DNA of 6,783 nucleotides from an uncultured Actinomycetes bacterium (GCA_903891755.1 CAITFY010000145.1:1-6783); one strand, 5' to 3'. Numbered from the stretch's first letter, positions 1 through 6,017 are shown. The notes: generated from the letters alone by a model not told the origin. Numbers and translations are program-made.

Positions 1-897
1 CACCTTCTCGCCAGCAGTTCCAGGATTAAGTGTCATTCGAAGTGAACGTCCAAGTAAATGCATATGCGGAGTTGCCTTCACTACCAATTCGTTCTGGGTA
101 ATCTTCTTATCGCAGGTAGAGGTTGTGCTCGGCGTTGGATTGATCGGATTATGTCCGCAAATCAGATTCAATCCAGCAGATTCCATAGCACTTGATTGTG
201 TGGTGCGTTGCGCCAAGTCGATAAGTGATTTACCACGGTCACACAAGTAACCAGTAACTCCCTTTGGACATGCCAGTTCAACAGGCGCCGCAACAAGTTC
301 GGTATAGAGAGTTTTTAGTTTTGAACCCTTTGCAGGAACTGCAGAAATCAGAACCTTCGATTGATCCGTAGGAATTTTTCCAGATGTAGTCGCCAGTAAG
401 TTGTAGTGAAGTTGCAGAACAATTCGATCACCCTTTGCTATAGGGGTTCCATAGCCAGCAGGCATGATGTCCTTATCGCGACCTGGTGCCCACGAAGAAA
501 GCCACGGTGATGTTAAGAATGAGGAGAAGCTAGAACCGATTCCAGTTCCTCCAAAGCAGGACCAACCAGTTCCATTATTATCGGCGGCCTGGGCTGCAGC
601 GAGATCTTTCTTGCCAACCAAGAACATGATTGCGTGATGCAACATCGCGCGTTGTTGAGGGGCAAATTGAACCTGAGTAATTAAGGAATCTTGGGAAATC
701 TTGGGATCGATTAAAAAACAGTGATAATCATCGGTACCACCATTTGTCGCAGTAGGAAGGTATGGCTTCACCATCTGCGCTGAGTAAACAGTTGCACTTA
801 AAGCCGTTTGCGCGATGCTCGGGCTAGAACCCATAGATGCAGCGATAAGAACTGCGGGGATTGCCAGGAGAGTTAGTTTTCTCAGACGTTGCTTCAC
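1..897 (-). CDS. Secreted copper type II (PHM-like) monooxygenase, 3' end beyond the window
   Basis: The frame is open for 299 codons from a GTG at 897 to the left edge, so the C-terminus is missing. Residues 1-29 form a Sec signal peptide: basic KQRLRK, a hydrophobic core, then a likely cut after SIA. The rest fits the copper type II ascorbate-dependent monooxygenase family (peptidylglycine alpha-hydroxylating monooxygenase, dopamine beta-monooxygenase). Copper ligands are visible in the expected order: adjacent His87-His88 in LHHAIMF and His164 in LQLHYN (CuH site), and His278 and His280 in the HMHLLG motif (CuM site). The CuM methionine ligand would lie past the edge. GWSCFGGTG (111-119) and WAPG (136-139) are further family-like segments. 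The likely role is O2-dependent hydroxylation of an extracytoplasmic substrate, which is unknown. GTG897 is the only sensible start: an in-frame TAG lies 21 bases upstream, and the next Met would lose the signal peptide. No good Shine-Dalgarno is seen; it appears leaderless. Confidence 0.88.
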   Translation of the reverse strand, partial: MKQRLRKLTLLAIPAVLIAASMGSSPSIAQTALSATVYSAQMVKPYLPTATNGGTDDYHCFLIDPKISQDSLITQVQFAPQQRAMLHHAIMFLVGKKDLAAAQAADNNGTGWSCFGGTGIGSSFSSFLTSPWLSSWAPGRDKDIMPAGYGTPIAKGDRIVLQLHYNLLATTSGKIPTDQSKVLISAVPAKGSKLKTLYTELVAAPVELACPKGVTGYLCDRGKSLIDLAQRTTQSSAMESAGLNLICGHNPINPTPSTTSTCDKKITQNELVVKATPHMHLLGRSLRMTLNPGTAGEKV

Positions 898-903
898 GCC
901 CTG

Positions 904-909
904 ATAGTA
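904..909 (-). promoter_or_regulatory. Candidate -10 box (TACTAT) of a leaderless promoter for the copper monooxygenase
   Basis: On the minus strand TACTAT is followed by exactly six bases (CAGGGC) and then the GTG start, which would place transcription initiation at the start codon. This is the known actinobacterial leaderless arrangement (TANNNT 6-7 bases before the start). No clear -35 hexamer is visible 16-18 bases upstream. The AGGG between the box and the GTG is too close to act as a normal ribosome binding site. Confidence 0.45.
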
Positions 910-946
910 ATAACGATCCTAAATGGCGGCTCTTTGAAATCATGGC

Positions 947-952
947 TACCTT
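947..952 (+). promoter_or_regulatory. Candidate -10 box (TACCTT) of a leaderless promoter for the hydrolase-ABC operon
   Basis: TACCTT fits TANNNT and is followed by six bases before the ATG at 959, the same geometry as the divergent gene on the other strand. No purine-rich ribosome binding site precedes the ATG. A -35 element is not recognisable. The expected -35 positions for this promoter and the divergent one fall on nearly the same bases (about 924-932). Confidence 0.4.
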
Positions 953-958
953 TGCGCA

Positions 959-3415
959 ATGGTCCGCGCTCGTAGGTTGCTCGCTGCAGTCCTTCTCATT
1001 ACCTCGGTGGGTGCAGGAAGTTACGCCTATGCAGGAGCGAATTATTCCACTCAAGAGCTTCGCTTAAATGGAGCAGGTGGTGTGGCCCTCGATGCGACTA
1101 TTTATCTACCTAAGTCGGCTCCAGCACCGGCAATCTTGCTGGCGCATGGCTTCACGGGGGACAAGAAGAGCGTTGCGCCCCAGGCGCAAGAACTTGCTGC
1201 GCGCGGATATGTGGTTTTAGCGTGGACGGCACGCGGATTTGGTAACTCAACTGGGCAGATATCGATGGATTCACCGACCGGTGAGGTAGCAGATGTCTCG
1301 AAATTAATTGACTACCTATCAACGCGAAAAGAGGTTACCCAGCAACAGAAGGGTGATCCACTAGTTGGTATTGCGGGCGATTCCTACGGTGGAGCAGTCT
1401 CGCTACTCGCTGCTGGGTATGACCAGCGGATTGATGCAGTCGCAGCAAACATCACGTGGAACAGCTTGACTCAAGCGCTATTTCCACAGAACGCTAACGA
1501 TCCTTCTTTTGGCCCGTATAAGAAATTCTGGGCAGGCACCTTCTTTGCGCTCGCCACACTTCCCAACTCAGTTGCAGGTGAATGTGGAACTTTCACACCC
1601 GATTGGTGTCAGGCATTTAAGGATGCAGTAGCAAATGGTGTGCCGACTGCCGCTGATCAAAAACTATTAACCGCTTCATCGCCCTCCACTGTTACAGATC
1701 GAATTACGGCACCGACACTTCTTATGCAAGGTGAGGCAGATTCACTCTTCCCGCTCTCTGAGTCAATTAAGAATGCCAGTGAAATTCATGCCGCTCATCC
1801 ATCTACGCCGCTTGCGATGATCTGGCATAGCGGGGGACATGATGGTGGAACTGATGAGTCCGCGAAACTTCATAAGAGTGAGATGGATTGGTTTGATATT
1901 TATCTCAAAGGCGCAAAGAAGACATTTTCAAAATTTCAAGTTACAGATACCAACGGATCAATCTCTCTCGTTGATTCATCGGTTATACCTAAATTCCTGA
2001 CCAGTACATCACTCCCCCTCGACGTTCCTACGAAATCACTTCAAATCCCAGTTCCCTTCACGGCGCTCATCGCACCAATCGGTGGAATACCTGGTGCAAT
2101 CTCATCACTTCCCGGAGTTGGCTCGGCACTTGCGCTTGCTGGAAGTGTGAGTGGTGCTACAGCCGCGTTCCTACCTGGCCAAAGTGGATTCTTAGAAACT
2201 GCAGCTCTTGCCGCTCCAATTCATATTGTTGGACCTTCTTCAATAAAATTGCGGATTTCTTCAAATGCAAAGAATGCGACGCTATTTTTCTCACTCGTTG
2301 TCCGCACTGCATCAGGACAAACTAAACAACCCAATGGAATTGTCAGCCCAGTTCATCTCTCCAATATCTCCAACTCAGGTACTGATTTCACAGTGCAATT
2401 ACCTGCAGTTGTCTTAGATGCTGCAACAGGAGATAAATTGGCAGTAGCTGTTTCGACAACAGATCAAGGCTATGCACTTCCTCAAGATGGTCGTCAGTAC
2501 GCGCTGACCGTGCAATCTCCTTTGACGATCTCCCAGATGAATTTCACTACCAAGGTAAGCCACTTCTCGCTTTATGGCTGGCCAGCGCTGGCGCTCATCT
2601 TTATTCTCTTGGCGTTTGCGTGGTCATATTTCCGACGTCCGCGCCACAACACTTTGCCAGTCGAAGAGAGCGACGCTCTAGTAACGGTTTCAAACCTCAC
2701 GAAGGTTTACAAAGATGGCTACAAAGCAGTTGATGGGCTCTCATTTAAGGTAAATCGCGGCCAAGTTCTGGGATTGCTCGGACCGAATGGGGCAGGCAAG
2801 ACCACCACACTTCGCATGATGATGGGGCTCATCTTCCCTACCGAGGGTGAGATCGCCATCAATGGCCAACCTATTTATCCAGGCTCACCAACTCTGGCAA
2901 ACCTCGGCTCCTTCGTTGAAGGCTCTGGATTCTTGCCGCATCTCTCTGGCCGTGAAAACCTAGAGCTATATTGGAAATCGATTGGTCGCAGCGACGAGCC
3001 TTATTTCGAAGAGGCGATCAAGATTACTGATCTTGGTAGCGCTCTAGATAAGAAGGTGCGTTCGTACTCTCAAGGAATGCGTCAACGCTTAGCGATCGCA
3101 CAATCCATGTTGGGTATGCCGGATCTATTAGTACTCGATGAGCCAACAAATGGTTTAGACCCACAGCAGATCAAGGCTATGCGTGAAGTATTGAAGAGCT
3201 ACGCAAAGACTGGTCGCACCGTAATCGTTTCATCTCACCTCTTAGCTGAAGTTGAGCAAACCTGTTCTCATGTGGTGCTCATGCATCGTGGTCATTTGAT
3301 TACTTACGGAACCATGAAAAAGATTCTGACCAAGGCTGGAAAGCGTGCTGGAAGTTTGGAAGAGATATTCATTGAACTCATCGGTGATGATCTGACGATC
3401 GGGAAGGAGCAGTAA
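959..3415 (+). CDS. Secreted S15/CocE-type alpha/beta hydrolase fused through a membrane helix to an ABC ATPase
   Basis: The 818-residue protein shows, in order: a signal peptide (1-25, cut likely after AYA); an alpha/beta hydrolase (about 31-325) with HGFTG (63-67), nucleophile Ser142 in GDSYGG, likely acid Asp261 in GEADSLFPL and His294 in SGGHDGG; a Gly/Pro/Ala-rich hydrophobic linker (about 360-412); a beta-rich stretch (about 415-530) resembling the C-terminal jelly roll of X-Pro dipeptidyl-peptidases; one transmembrane helix (538-558) followed by RRPRH, predicting a cytoplasmic C-terminus; and a full ABC ATPase (575-818). The ATPase has Walker A GPNGAGKTT (608-616), signature YSQGM (703-707), Walker B LLVLDEP (723-729) and switch His760. 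Where the Q-loop glutamine is expected there is Glu654 (FVEGSGF), as in lantibiotic-type exporters. It should energise the next gene's permease while carrying a serine hydrolase outside the cell. An in-frame stop at 935-937 rules out an earlier start. The substrate is unknown. Ester or peptide hydrolysis is inferred from the family. Confidence 0.92.
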   Translation: MVRARRLLAAVLLITSVGAGSYAYAGANYSTQELRLNGAGGVALDATIYLPKSAPAPAILLAHGFTGDKKSVAPQAQELAARGYVVLAWTARGFGNSTGQISMDSPTGEVADVSKLIDYLSTRKEVTQQQKGDPLVGIAGDSYGGAVSLLAAGYDQRIDAVAANITWNSLTQALFPQNANDPSFGPYKKFWAGTFFALATLPNSVAGECGTFTPDWCQAFKDAVANGVPTAADQKLLTASSPSTVTDRITAPTLLMQGEADSLFPLSESIKNASEIHAAHPSTPLAMIWHSGGHDGGTDESAKLHKSEMDWFDIYLKGAKKTFSKFQVTDTNGSISLVDSSVIPKFLTSTSLPLDVPTKSLQIPVPFTALIAPIGGIPGAISSLPGVGSALALAGSVSGATAAFLPGQSGFLETAALAAPIHIVGPSSIKLRISSNAKNATLFFSLVVRTASGQTKQPNGIVSPVHLSNISNSGTDFTVQLPAVVLDAATGDKLAVAVSTTDQGYALPQDGRQYALTVQSPLTISQMNFTTKVSHFSLYGWPALALIFILLAFAWSYFRRPRHNTLPVEESDALVTVSNLTKVYKDGYKAVDGLSFKVNRGQVLGLLGPNGAGKTTTLRMMMGLIFPTEGEIAINGQPIYPGSPTLANLGSFVEGSGFLPHLSGRENLELYWKSIGRSDEPYFEEAIKITDLGSALDKKVRSYSQGMRQRLAIAQSMLGMPDLLVLDEPTNGLDPQQIKAMREVLKSYAKTGRTVIVSSHLLAEVEQTCSHVVLMHRGHLITYGTMKKILTKAGKRAGSLEEIFIELIGDDLTIGKEQ
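3404..3409 (+). promoter_or_regulatory. Ribosome binding site of the ABC permease (AAGGAG)
   Basis: AAGGAG lies inside the last codons of the hydrolase-ATPase gene, six bases before the permease ATG. It supports the start at 3416 and translation from the shared message. Confidence 0.8.
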
Positions 3416-4261
3416 ATGTACACACCAGGTAAAACTCTGCCCTATCGTCTTGAACTCTATCGGCAGATAAAGCGTAAGCGCACTCTCTTCTCTTATATCT
3501 TCGTTATCTCACTACCAGTTATTGTTGCGTTGGCCGTTAAGTTTGGTACATCAGGCAATAGTTCTGGACCTACTCGATTTGGATCAGGTACTGCTGATCT
3601 CATTGGTCTAGCCACCAAAGGTGCCGCCAACTTCACTTCCACCATGTTTTATTTTGCAACGCCATTTCTCTTGGTGGCAGTTATCTCAATATTTAATGGA
3701 GATACCGTCGCATCAGAAGCATCGTGGTCTACCTTGCGTTATCTACTTGCGGCGCCCGTTCCTAGAACTCGTTTGTTGATTCAAAAATTGAAAGTTAGTT
3801 TGACGCTCTCATTTATTTCCATCGTCTTGCTCATCACCACTTCATGGGTGGTTGGCGCGATTGCATTTGGGACAGCTCCCATGCAAACCCCTCTCGGAGT
3901 TACATTTGGCAATGTTCAAGCCACGCAGCGGATTGTGATTATTGGTTTCTACCTCGCGCTAGTTCTTTTGGCGGTGGCAGGTCTCGCCTTTTATCTCAGC
4001 GTTTCAACTGATGTCCCATTGGGAGCGGTCGGGGGAGCAATCGGAATAATCATTCTCTCCAACATTTTGGACGCTATATCTGGATTAGGTGCCATAAGAA
4101 ACTGGCTCCCAACCCACTATTCATTCTCGTGGTTTGACGCTCTATCGAGTTCCATCGACTGGACTCAGATGATCAGAGGCGCTTCTTACAGTTTGATTCT
4201 CTTCTCGGTACTCATCTCACTGGCAGTGATTAAGTTCAATAAGAAGGACATCACCTCATAA
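3416..4261 (+). CDS. ABC-2 type transporter permease
   Basis: The 281-residue membrane protein starts immediately after the upstream stop (TAAATG), so the two genes are co-transcribed and probably translationally coupled. A basic N-terminus (RLELYRQIKRKR) precedes six predicted membrane helices at about 24-42, 77-95, 128-151, 172-195, 200-222 and 256-274. The segment DTVASEASWSTLRYLLAAPVPR-like around 96-117 is the loop between helices 2 and 3 that is typical of ABC-2 permeases (acidic residue, TLR, LL, P.PR) and contacts the ATPase. A longer soluble loop (about 43-76) rich in Gly/Ser/Thr faces outside. Only one permease is present, so a homodimer paired with two copies of the fused ATPase is the simplest assembly. 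Family members export peptides, antibiotics, lipids or polysaccharides; the cargo cannot be told here. The gene ends 11 bases from the convergent small secreted-protein gene. Confidence 0.9.
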   Translation: MYTPGKTLPYRLELYRQIKRKRTLFSYIFVISLPVIVALAVKFGTSGNSSGPTRFGSGTADLIGLATKGAANFTSTMFYFATPFLLVAVISIFNGDTVASEASWSTLRYLLAAPVPRTRLLIQKLKVSLTLSFISIVLLITTSWVVGAIAFGTAPMQTPLGVTFGNVQATQRIVIIGFYLALVLLAVAGLAFYLSVSTDVPLGAVGGAIGIIILSNILDAISGLGAIRNWLPTHYSFSWFDALSSSIDWTQMIRGASYSLILFSVLISLAVIKFNKKDITS

Positions 4262-4272
4262 ATTTTTGAGGA

Positions 4273-4497
4273 TTAGTCGTCTTCGCCACTACCGCCGGCG
4301 ATTGAAGGCTTTGCGCCTAAGGTAATTGTGGATGCTGAAGCTTTTGAAGGCAGCTGCACTGAAGCTTGGGTTGCCGCTACCGAACTTGCTACGGCGCTAC
4401 TTCCAGAATTTACGTGGGAGGCTCGATTCATTTCGGCACCGACTGCACCAACGCTGACAAAGAGACCGACTGCTAAGAGAGCTGCTTGTAGTTTCAT
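4273..4497 (-). CDS. Small secreted Ala/Ser-rich protein, unknown function
   Basis: The 74-residue product starts with a convincing signal peptide (MKLQAALLAVGLFVSVGAVGA, likely cut after Ala21). The mature part of about 53 residues is low complexity: Ala, Ser, Val and Thr dominate, there is no cysteine, and it ends in the acidic tail GGSGEDD. No lipobox, sortase motif or known domain is seen, and I do not recognise the family. No Shine-Dalgarno precedes the ATG, but TACTCT lies five bases upstream, so it may be leaderless. An opposite-strand frame covering 4328-4573 has no signal or domain and is judged a shadow. The gene lies 72 bases downstream of the 43-residue microprotein gene on the same strand. 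It converges with the permease gene, leaving only 11 bases between stop codons. Confidence 0.68.
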   Translation of the reverse strand: MKLQAALLAVGLFVSVGAVGAEMNRASHVNSGSSAVASSVAATQASVQLPSKASASTITLGAKPSIAGGSGEDD

Positions 4498-4502
4498 AAA
4501 TG

Positions 4503-4508
4503 AGAGTA
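4503..4508 (-). promoter_or_regulatory. Candidate -10 box (TACTCT) before the small secreted-protein gene
   Basis: On the minus strand TACTCT matches TANNNT and ends five bases before the ATG at 4497. No ribosome binding site is visible, so a leaderless start is plausible. No -35 hexamer is recognisable. Read-through from the upstream microprotein gene is the alternative. Confidence 0.3.
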
Positions 4509-4569
4509 TGGGCCACCGCCATGGGCGAAGGCTGAACGCTTTCGGGGAACCGGCTGTGAATAAATGGCT

Positions 4570-4701
4570 TTAGCGGTAGGTTTTAGCGATGTGTGAATGG
4601 CGCAGTTCAGCGAGTTCAGAGTTGGAAATATAGCTATCTGCAACGATGAATGCGCCGAGTGCGGTTAAAGAGAGCAATAAAAAGCGGACGAATTGGCTCA
4701 T
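4570..4701 (-). CDS. 43-residue membrane-anchored microprotein, unknown function
   Basis: A 43-codon frame starts at ATG 4701 and ends with TAA at 4570-4572. It is preceded by AAGGAGGTG and a five-base spacer, a near-perfect Shine-Dalgarno sequence, which is the main evidence that it is real. The product has a hydrophobic stretch (about 4-21, FVRFLLLSLTALGAFIVA), then a short polar, charged tail (DSYISNSELAELRHSHIAKTYR-like, residues 22-43) with two His and several basic residues. It could be a single-pass membrane peptide or a signal peptide with a tiny mature tail; no clear cleavage site is seen. It has no recognisable family. The divergent neighbour is the GNAT gene (start codons 115 bases apart). 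The 74-residue secreted-protein gene follows downstream on the same strand, and the two might share a message. Confidence 0.62.
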   Translation of the reverse strand: MSQFVRFLLLSLTALGAFIVADSYISNSELAELRHSHIAKTYR

Positions 4702-4706
4702 GGGAA

Positions 4707-4715
4707 CACCTCCTT
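4707..4715 (-). promoter_or_regulatory. Consensus Shine-Dalgarno (AAGGAGGTG) of the microprotein gene
   Basis: The nine bases are complementary to the 3' end of 16S rRNA and lie five bases before the ATG at 4701. This is the strongest ribosome binding site in the window and fixes the start of a gene too short to be called by length alone. Confidence 0.75.
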
Positions 4716-4725
4716 GTGTGTTGTA

Positions 4726-4731
4726 AAGGTA
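4726..4731 (-). promoter_or_regulatory. Candidate -10 box (TACCTT) of the microprotein gene
   Basis: TACCTT on the minus strand lies 10 bases upstream of the Shine-Dalgarno sequence, which would give a leader of roughly 18-20 bases. The hexamer is identical to the candidate box before the hydrolase-ABC operon. No convincing -35 hexamer is seen. Confidence 0.3.
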
Positions 4732-4816
4732 AGTGGCCTAAATGAAGGCGGGCTAGGCTTCCGGGGGATTGTTGGGAAACTTAAAAAGAACTTTTGATAT
4801 CTGAATTGGGGAATCC

Positions 4817-5506
4817 GTGACACATATATTGGATCAGGCAGGCTGGAATGCACTTACGGGCCCACACGCTCATCTCGCCGAAGTGCACGGATTAGCTCGG
4901 CGCTATCCGATTGATATATCTCCCTTCAATGCAATATCAGACTTATCAAATCAAGATGCCTGGGATGACCTACGCGTTTTATTGGGTGACACTGGCGTCG
5001 CAATAGCCATAACCTCAAATCTTCAAGAGCCGAAAGGCTGGCGCATTGTTGAGAAGTTTCCCGGAGTTCAAATGACCGGCGAGGATGTAGTAGGAGCACA
5101 TGATCCTGAACTCATCCCCTTAGAAAGTGAAGATGTTCCAGAAATGTTGGAACTCATCTCACGCGCGCAACCGGGTCCCTTTCTGCCTCGTACCGTAGAA
5201 CTCGGTGGCTACCTCGGTATTCGTCACGAAGGAAAATTAATTGCTATGGCAGGTCGCCGTTTAAATCCTCCTGGTTGGGTAGAGATAAGTGCAGTCTGTA
5301 CCGATGAAGAATTCCGAGGACGCGGCTATGCAGCAAGACTCGTCAAAGCGGTCGCAGCCGGAATCCAAGATTCAGGGCAAATCCCATTTCTCCATACAGG
5401 AGCCGGCAATGTTGATGCGATAAGGCTTTATGAAAAATTAGGATTTAAGATTCGAGTCAGGGCTGAGTTCACAATTTTGCAACCTGATGTAACTGCCACC
5501 TCGTAA
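4817..5506 (+). CDS. GNAT family N-acetyltransferase, FR47-like
   Basis: The 229-residue cytoplasmic protein uses a GTG start; an in-frame TGA at 4802-4804 excludes an earlier one, and GGGGA lies four bases before it. The C-terminal half (about 95-220) is a GNAT acetyl-CoA binding domain. Strand beta4 and motif A read WVEISAVCTDEEFRGRGYAARL (154-175), with the pyrophosphate-binding loop RGRGYA at 167-172. Motif B, NVDAIRLYEKLGFK (198-211), holds the usual Tyr205 that often serves as general acid. The N-terminal half (1-95), with W10, RRYPIDISPF (28-37) and DDL, matches the degenerate N-terminal region of the FR47-like subfamily. The acceptor substrate is unknown; members acetylate amino acids, amines or proteins. 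The gene stands alone on its strand, and its TAA directly abuts the stop of the convergent DUF1304 gene. Confidence 0.9.
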   Translation: MTHILDQAGWNALTGPHAHLAEVHGLARRYPIDISPFNAISDLSNQDAWDDLRVLLGDTGVAIAITSNLQEPKGWRIVEKFPGVQMTGEDVVGAHDPELIPLESEDVPEMLELISRAQPGPFLPRTVELGGYLGIRHEGKLIAMAGRRLNPPGWVEISAVCTDEEFRGRGYAARLVKAVAAGIQDSGQIPFLHTGAGNVDAIRLYEKLGFKIRVRAEFTILQPDVTATS

Positions 5507-5905
5507 TTATTGATTAAGACCGACGAGCAAAAAGAGAATTCCTAGAAGTGCGGGTCCTGCCTGCATTGCTGCCGAGCGAGCACTTCCTTTGACGCTCGCC
5601 AGCAGTACGAGCCCCGCTCCCACAATTGATGAGGCGGCTGAAATCATCAAGGTGTATCCAATAGTTGAGTGGGTTGGCAGTAGTACTAAACCAATTACGA
5701 TGCCAAGAGCCAAAAATAGATTGTAAAAACCTTGGTTGAGCGCCATTGGGCGAATAATCTCAGCATGCTCTTGCGACGGGATTCTGAAAGTCTTCCAGGT
5801 CTTAGGTTTGGTCCAAGCCACACTTTCCAGGTAGAAAACATAGAAGTGAAAGAGCGCCGAGAGGGCTAGGAAAGCCAAACCCACTCCCAGAAGAAGATCT
5901 CGCAT
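5507..5905 (-). CDS. DUF1304 family membrane protein
   Basis: The 132-residue integral membrane protein has four predicted helices at about 3-25, 61-77, 82-103 and 115-131. The first helix ends in HFYVFYLE, followed by WTKPKTWKTF (31-40), then ALNQGFYNLFLA (55-66) and a final QAGPALLGI (115-123). These are the hallmark blocks of DUF1304, small membrane proteins of unknown function common in actinobacteria and firmicutes. The open frame extends upstream to 6121, but the extra 72 residues match nothing in the family, contain no helix of the expected type, and overlap the divergent gene. The ATG at 5905 gives the usual family length and an N-terminus that begins right at helix 1. No Shine-Dalgarno is present; AATACT lies exactly six bases upstream, so it may be leaderless. 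Its stop touches the stop of the GNAT gene. Confidence 0.88.
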   Translation of the reverse strand: MRDLLLGVGLAFLALSALFHFYVFYLESVAWTKPKTWKTFRIPSQEHAEIIRPMALNQGFYNLFLALGIVIGLVLLPTHSTIGYTLMISAASSIVGAGLVLLASVKGSARSAAMQAGPALLGILFLLVGLNQ

Positions 5906-5911
5906 AACTGG

Positions 5912-5941
5912 AGTATTCCACTCACCATACCTTTTTGTTAG
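5912..5941 (-). promoter_or_regulatory. Candidate leaderless promoter of the DUF1304 gene
   Basis: On the minus strand CTAACA (5936-5941, four of six matches to TTGACA) is separated by 18 bases from AATACT (5912-5917), which ends six bases before the ATG at 5905. The -10 lacks the first T of TANNNT but keeps the conserved second A and last T. The geometry matches the other leaderless candidates here. Confidence 0.35.
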
Positions 5942-6005
5942 TACTAAAAATCCATTTACTCCCGCGACGGATTCGGGGACTCTTATCTCACCAATCCTCA
6001 CCATG

Positions 6006-6010
6006 AAAGG
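6006..6010 (+). promoter_or_regulatory. Ribosome binding site (AAAGG) that sets the DUF4242 start
   Basis: AAAGG lies seven bases before the ATG at 6018. An earlier in-frame ATG at 6003 has no such site and adds five residues absent from the family's usual N-terminus, so 6018 is preferred. Confidence 0.55.
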
Positions 6011-6017
6011 CGCGATC

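Larger units (their letters stand above)
4702..4816. other. Divergent intergenic spacer, microprotein / GNAT
   Basis: This 115-base spacer holds both outward promoters. Apart from the microprotein signals it contains a short inverted repeat, AAAAG-AA-CTTTT (4784-4795), which could be an operator or chance. A weak plus-strand promoter, TTGGGA (4772-4777) with a 17-base spacer to TGATAT (4795-4800), precedes a possible ribosome binding site GGGGA (4808-4812). None of these is strong. Confidence 0.3.

Noticed and set aside
824..1054. 76-codon minus-strand frame across the divergent spacer
   Set aside because: It lies in another frame over the starts of two well-supported genes and has no domain, signal peptide or ribosome binding site.
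861..1067. 68-codon plus-strand frame
   Set aside because: It runs antisense over the monooxygenase signal peptide and out of frame over the start of the hydrolase-ABC gene; the product has no family features.
4498..4569. Possible terminator between the microprotein and the 74-residue secreted-protein genes
   Set aside because: The GC-rich stretch offers only short imperfect pairings and no T-run follows, so no terminator is called and read-through stays possible.
4328..4573. 81-codon plus-strand frame opposite the small secreted-protein gene
   Set aside because: The opposite strand gives a clean signal peptide, while this frame gives no recognisable feature and lacks a ribosome binding site.
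4784..4795. Inverted repeat AAAAG-AA-CTTTT
   Set aside because: Five-base A/T-rich arms are too likely by chance, and there is no second copy in the window to support an operator or terminator.
6003..6017. Earlier ATG for the DUF4242 gene
   Set aside because: It has no ribosome binding site and adds residues before the typical family N-terminus; AAAGG is well placed for the ATG at 6018. It is not fully excluded.
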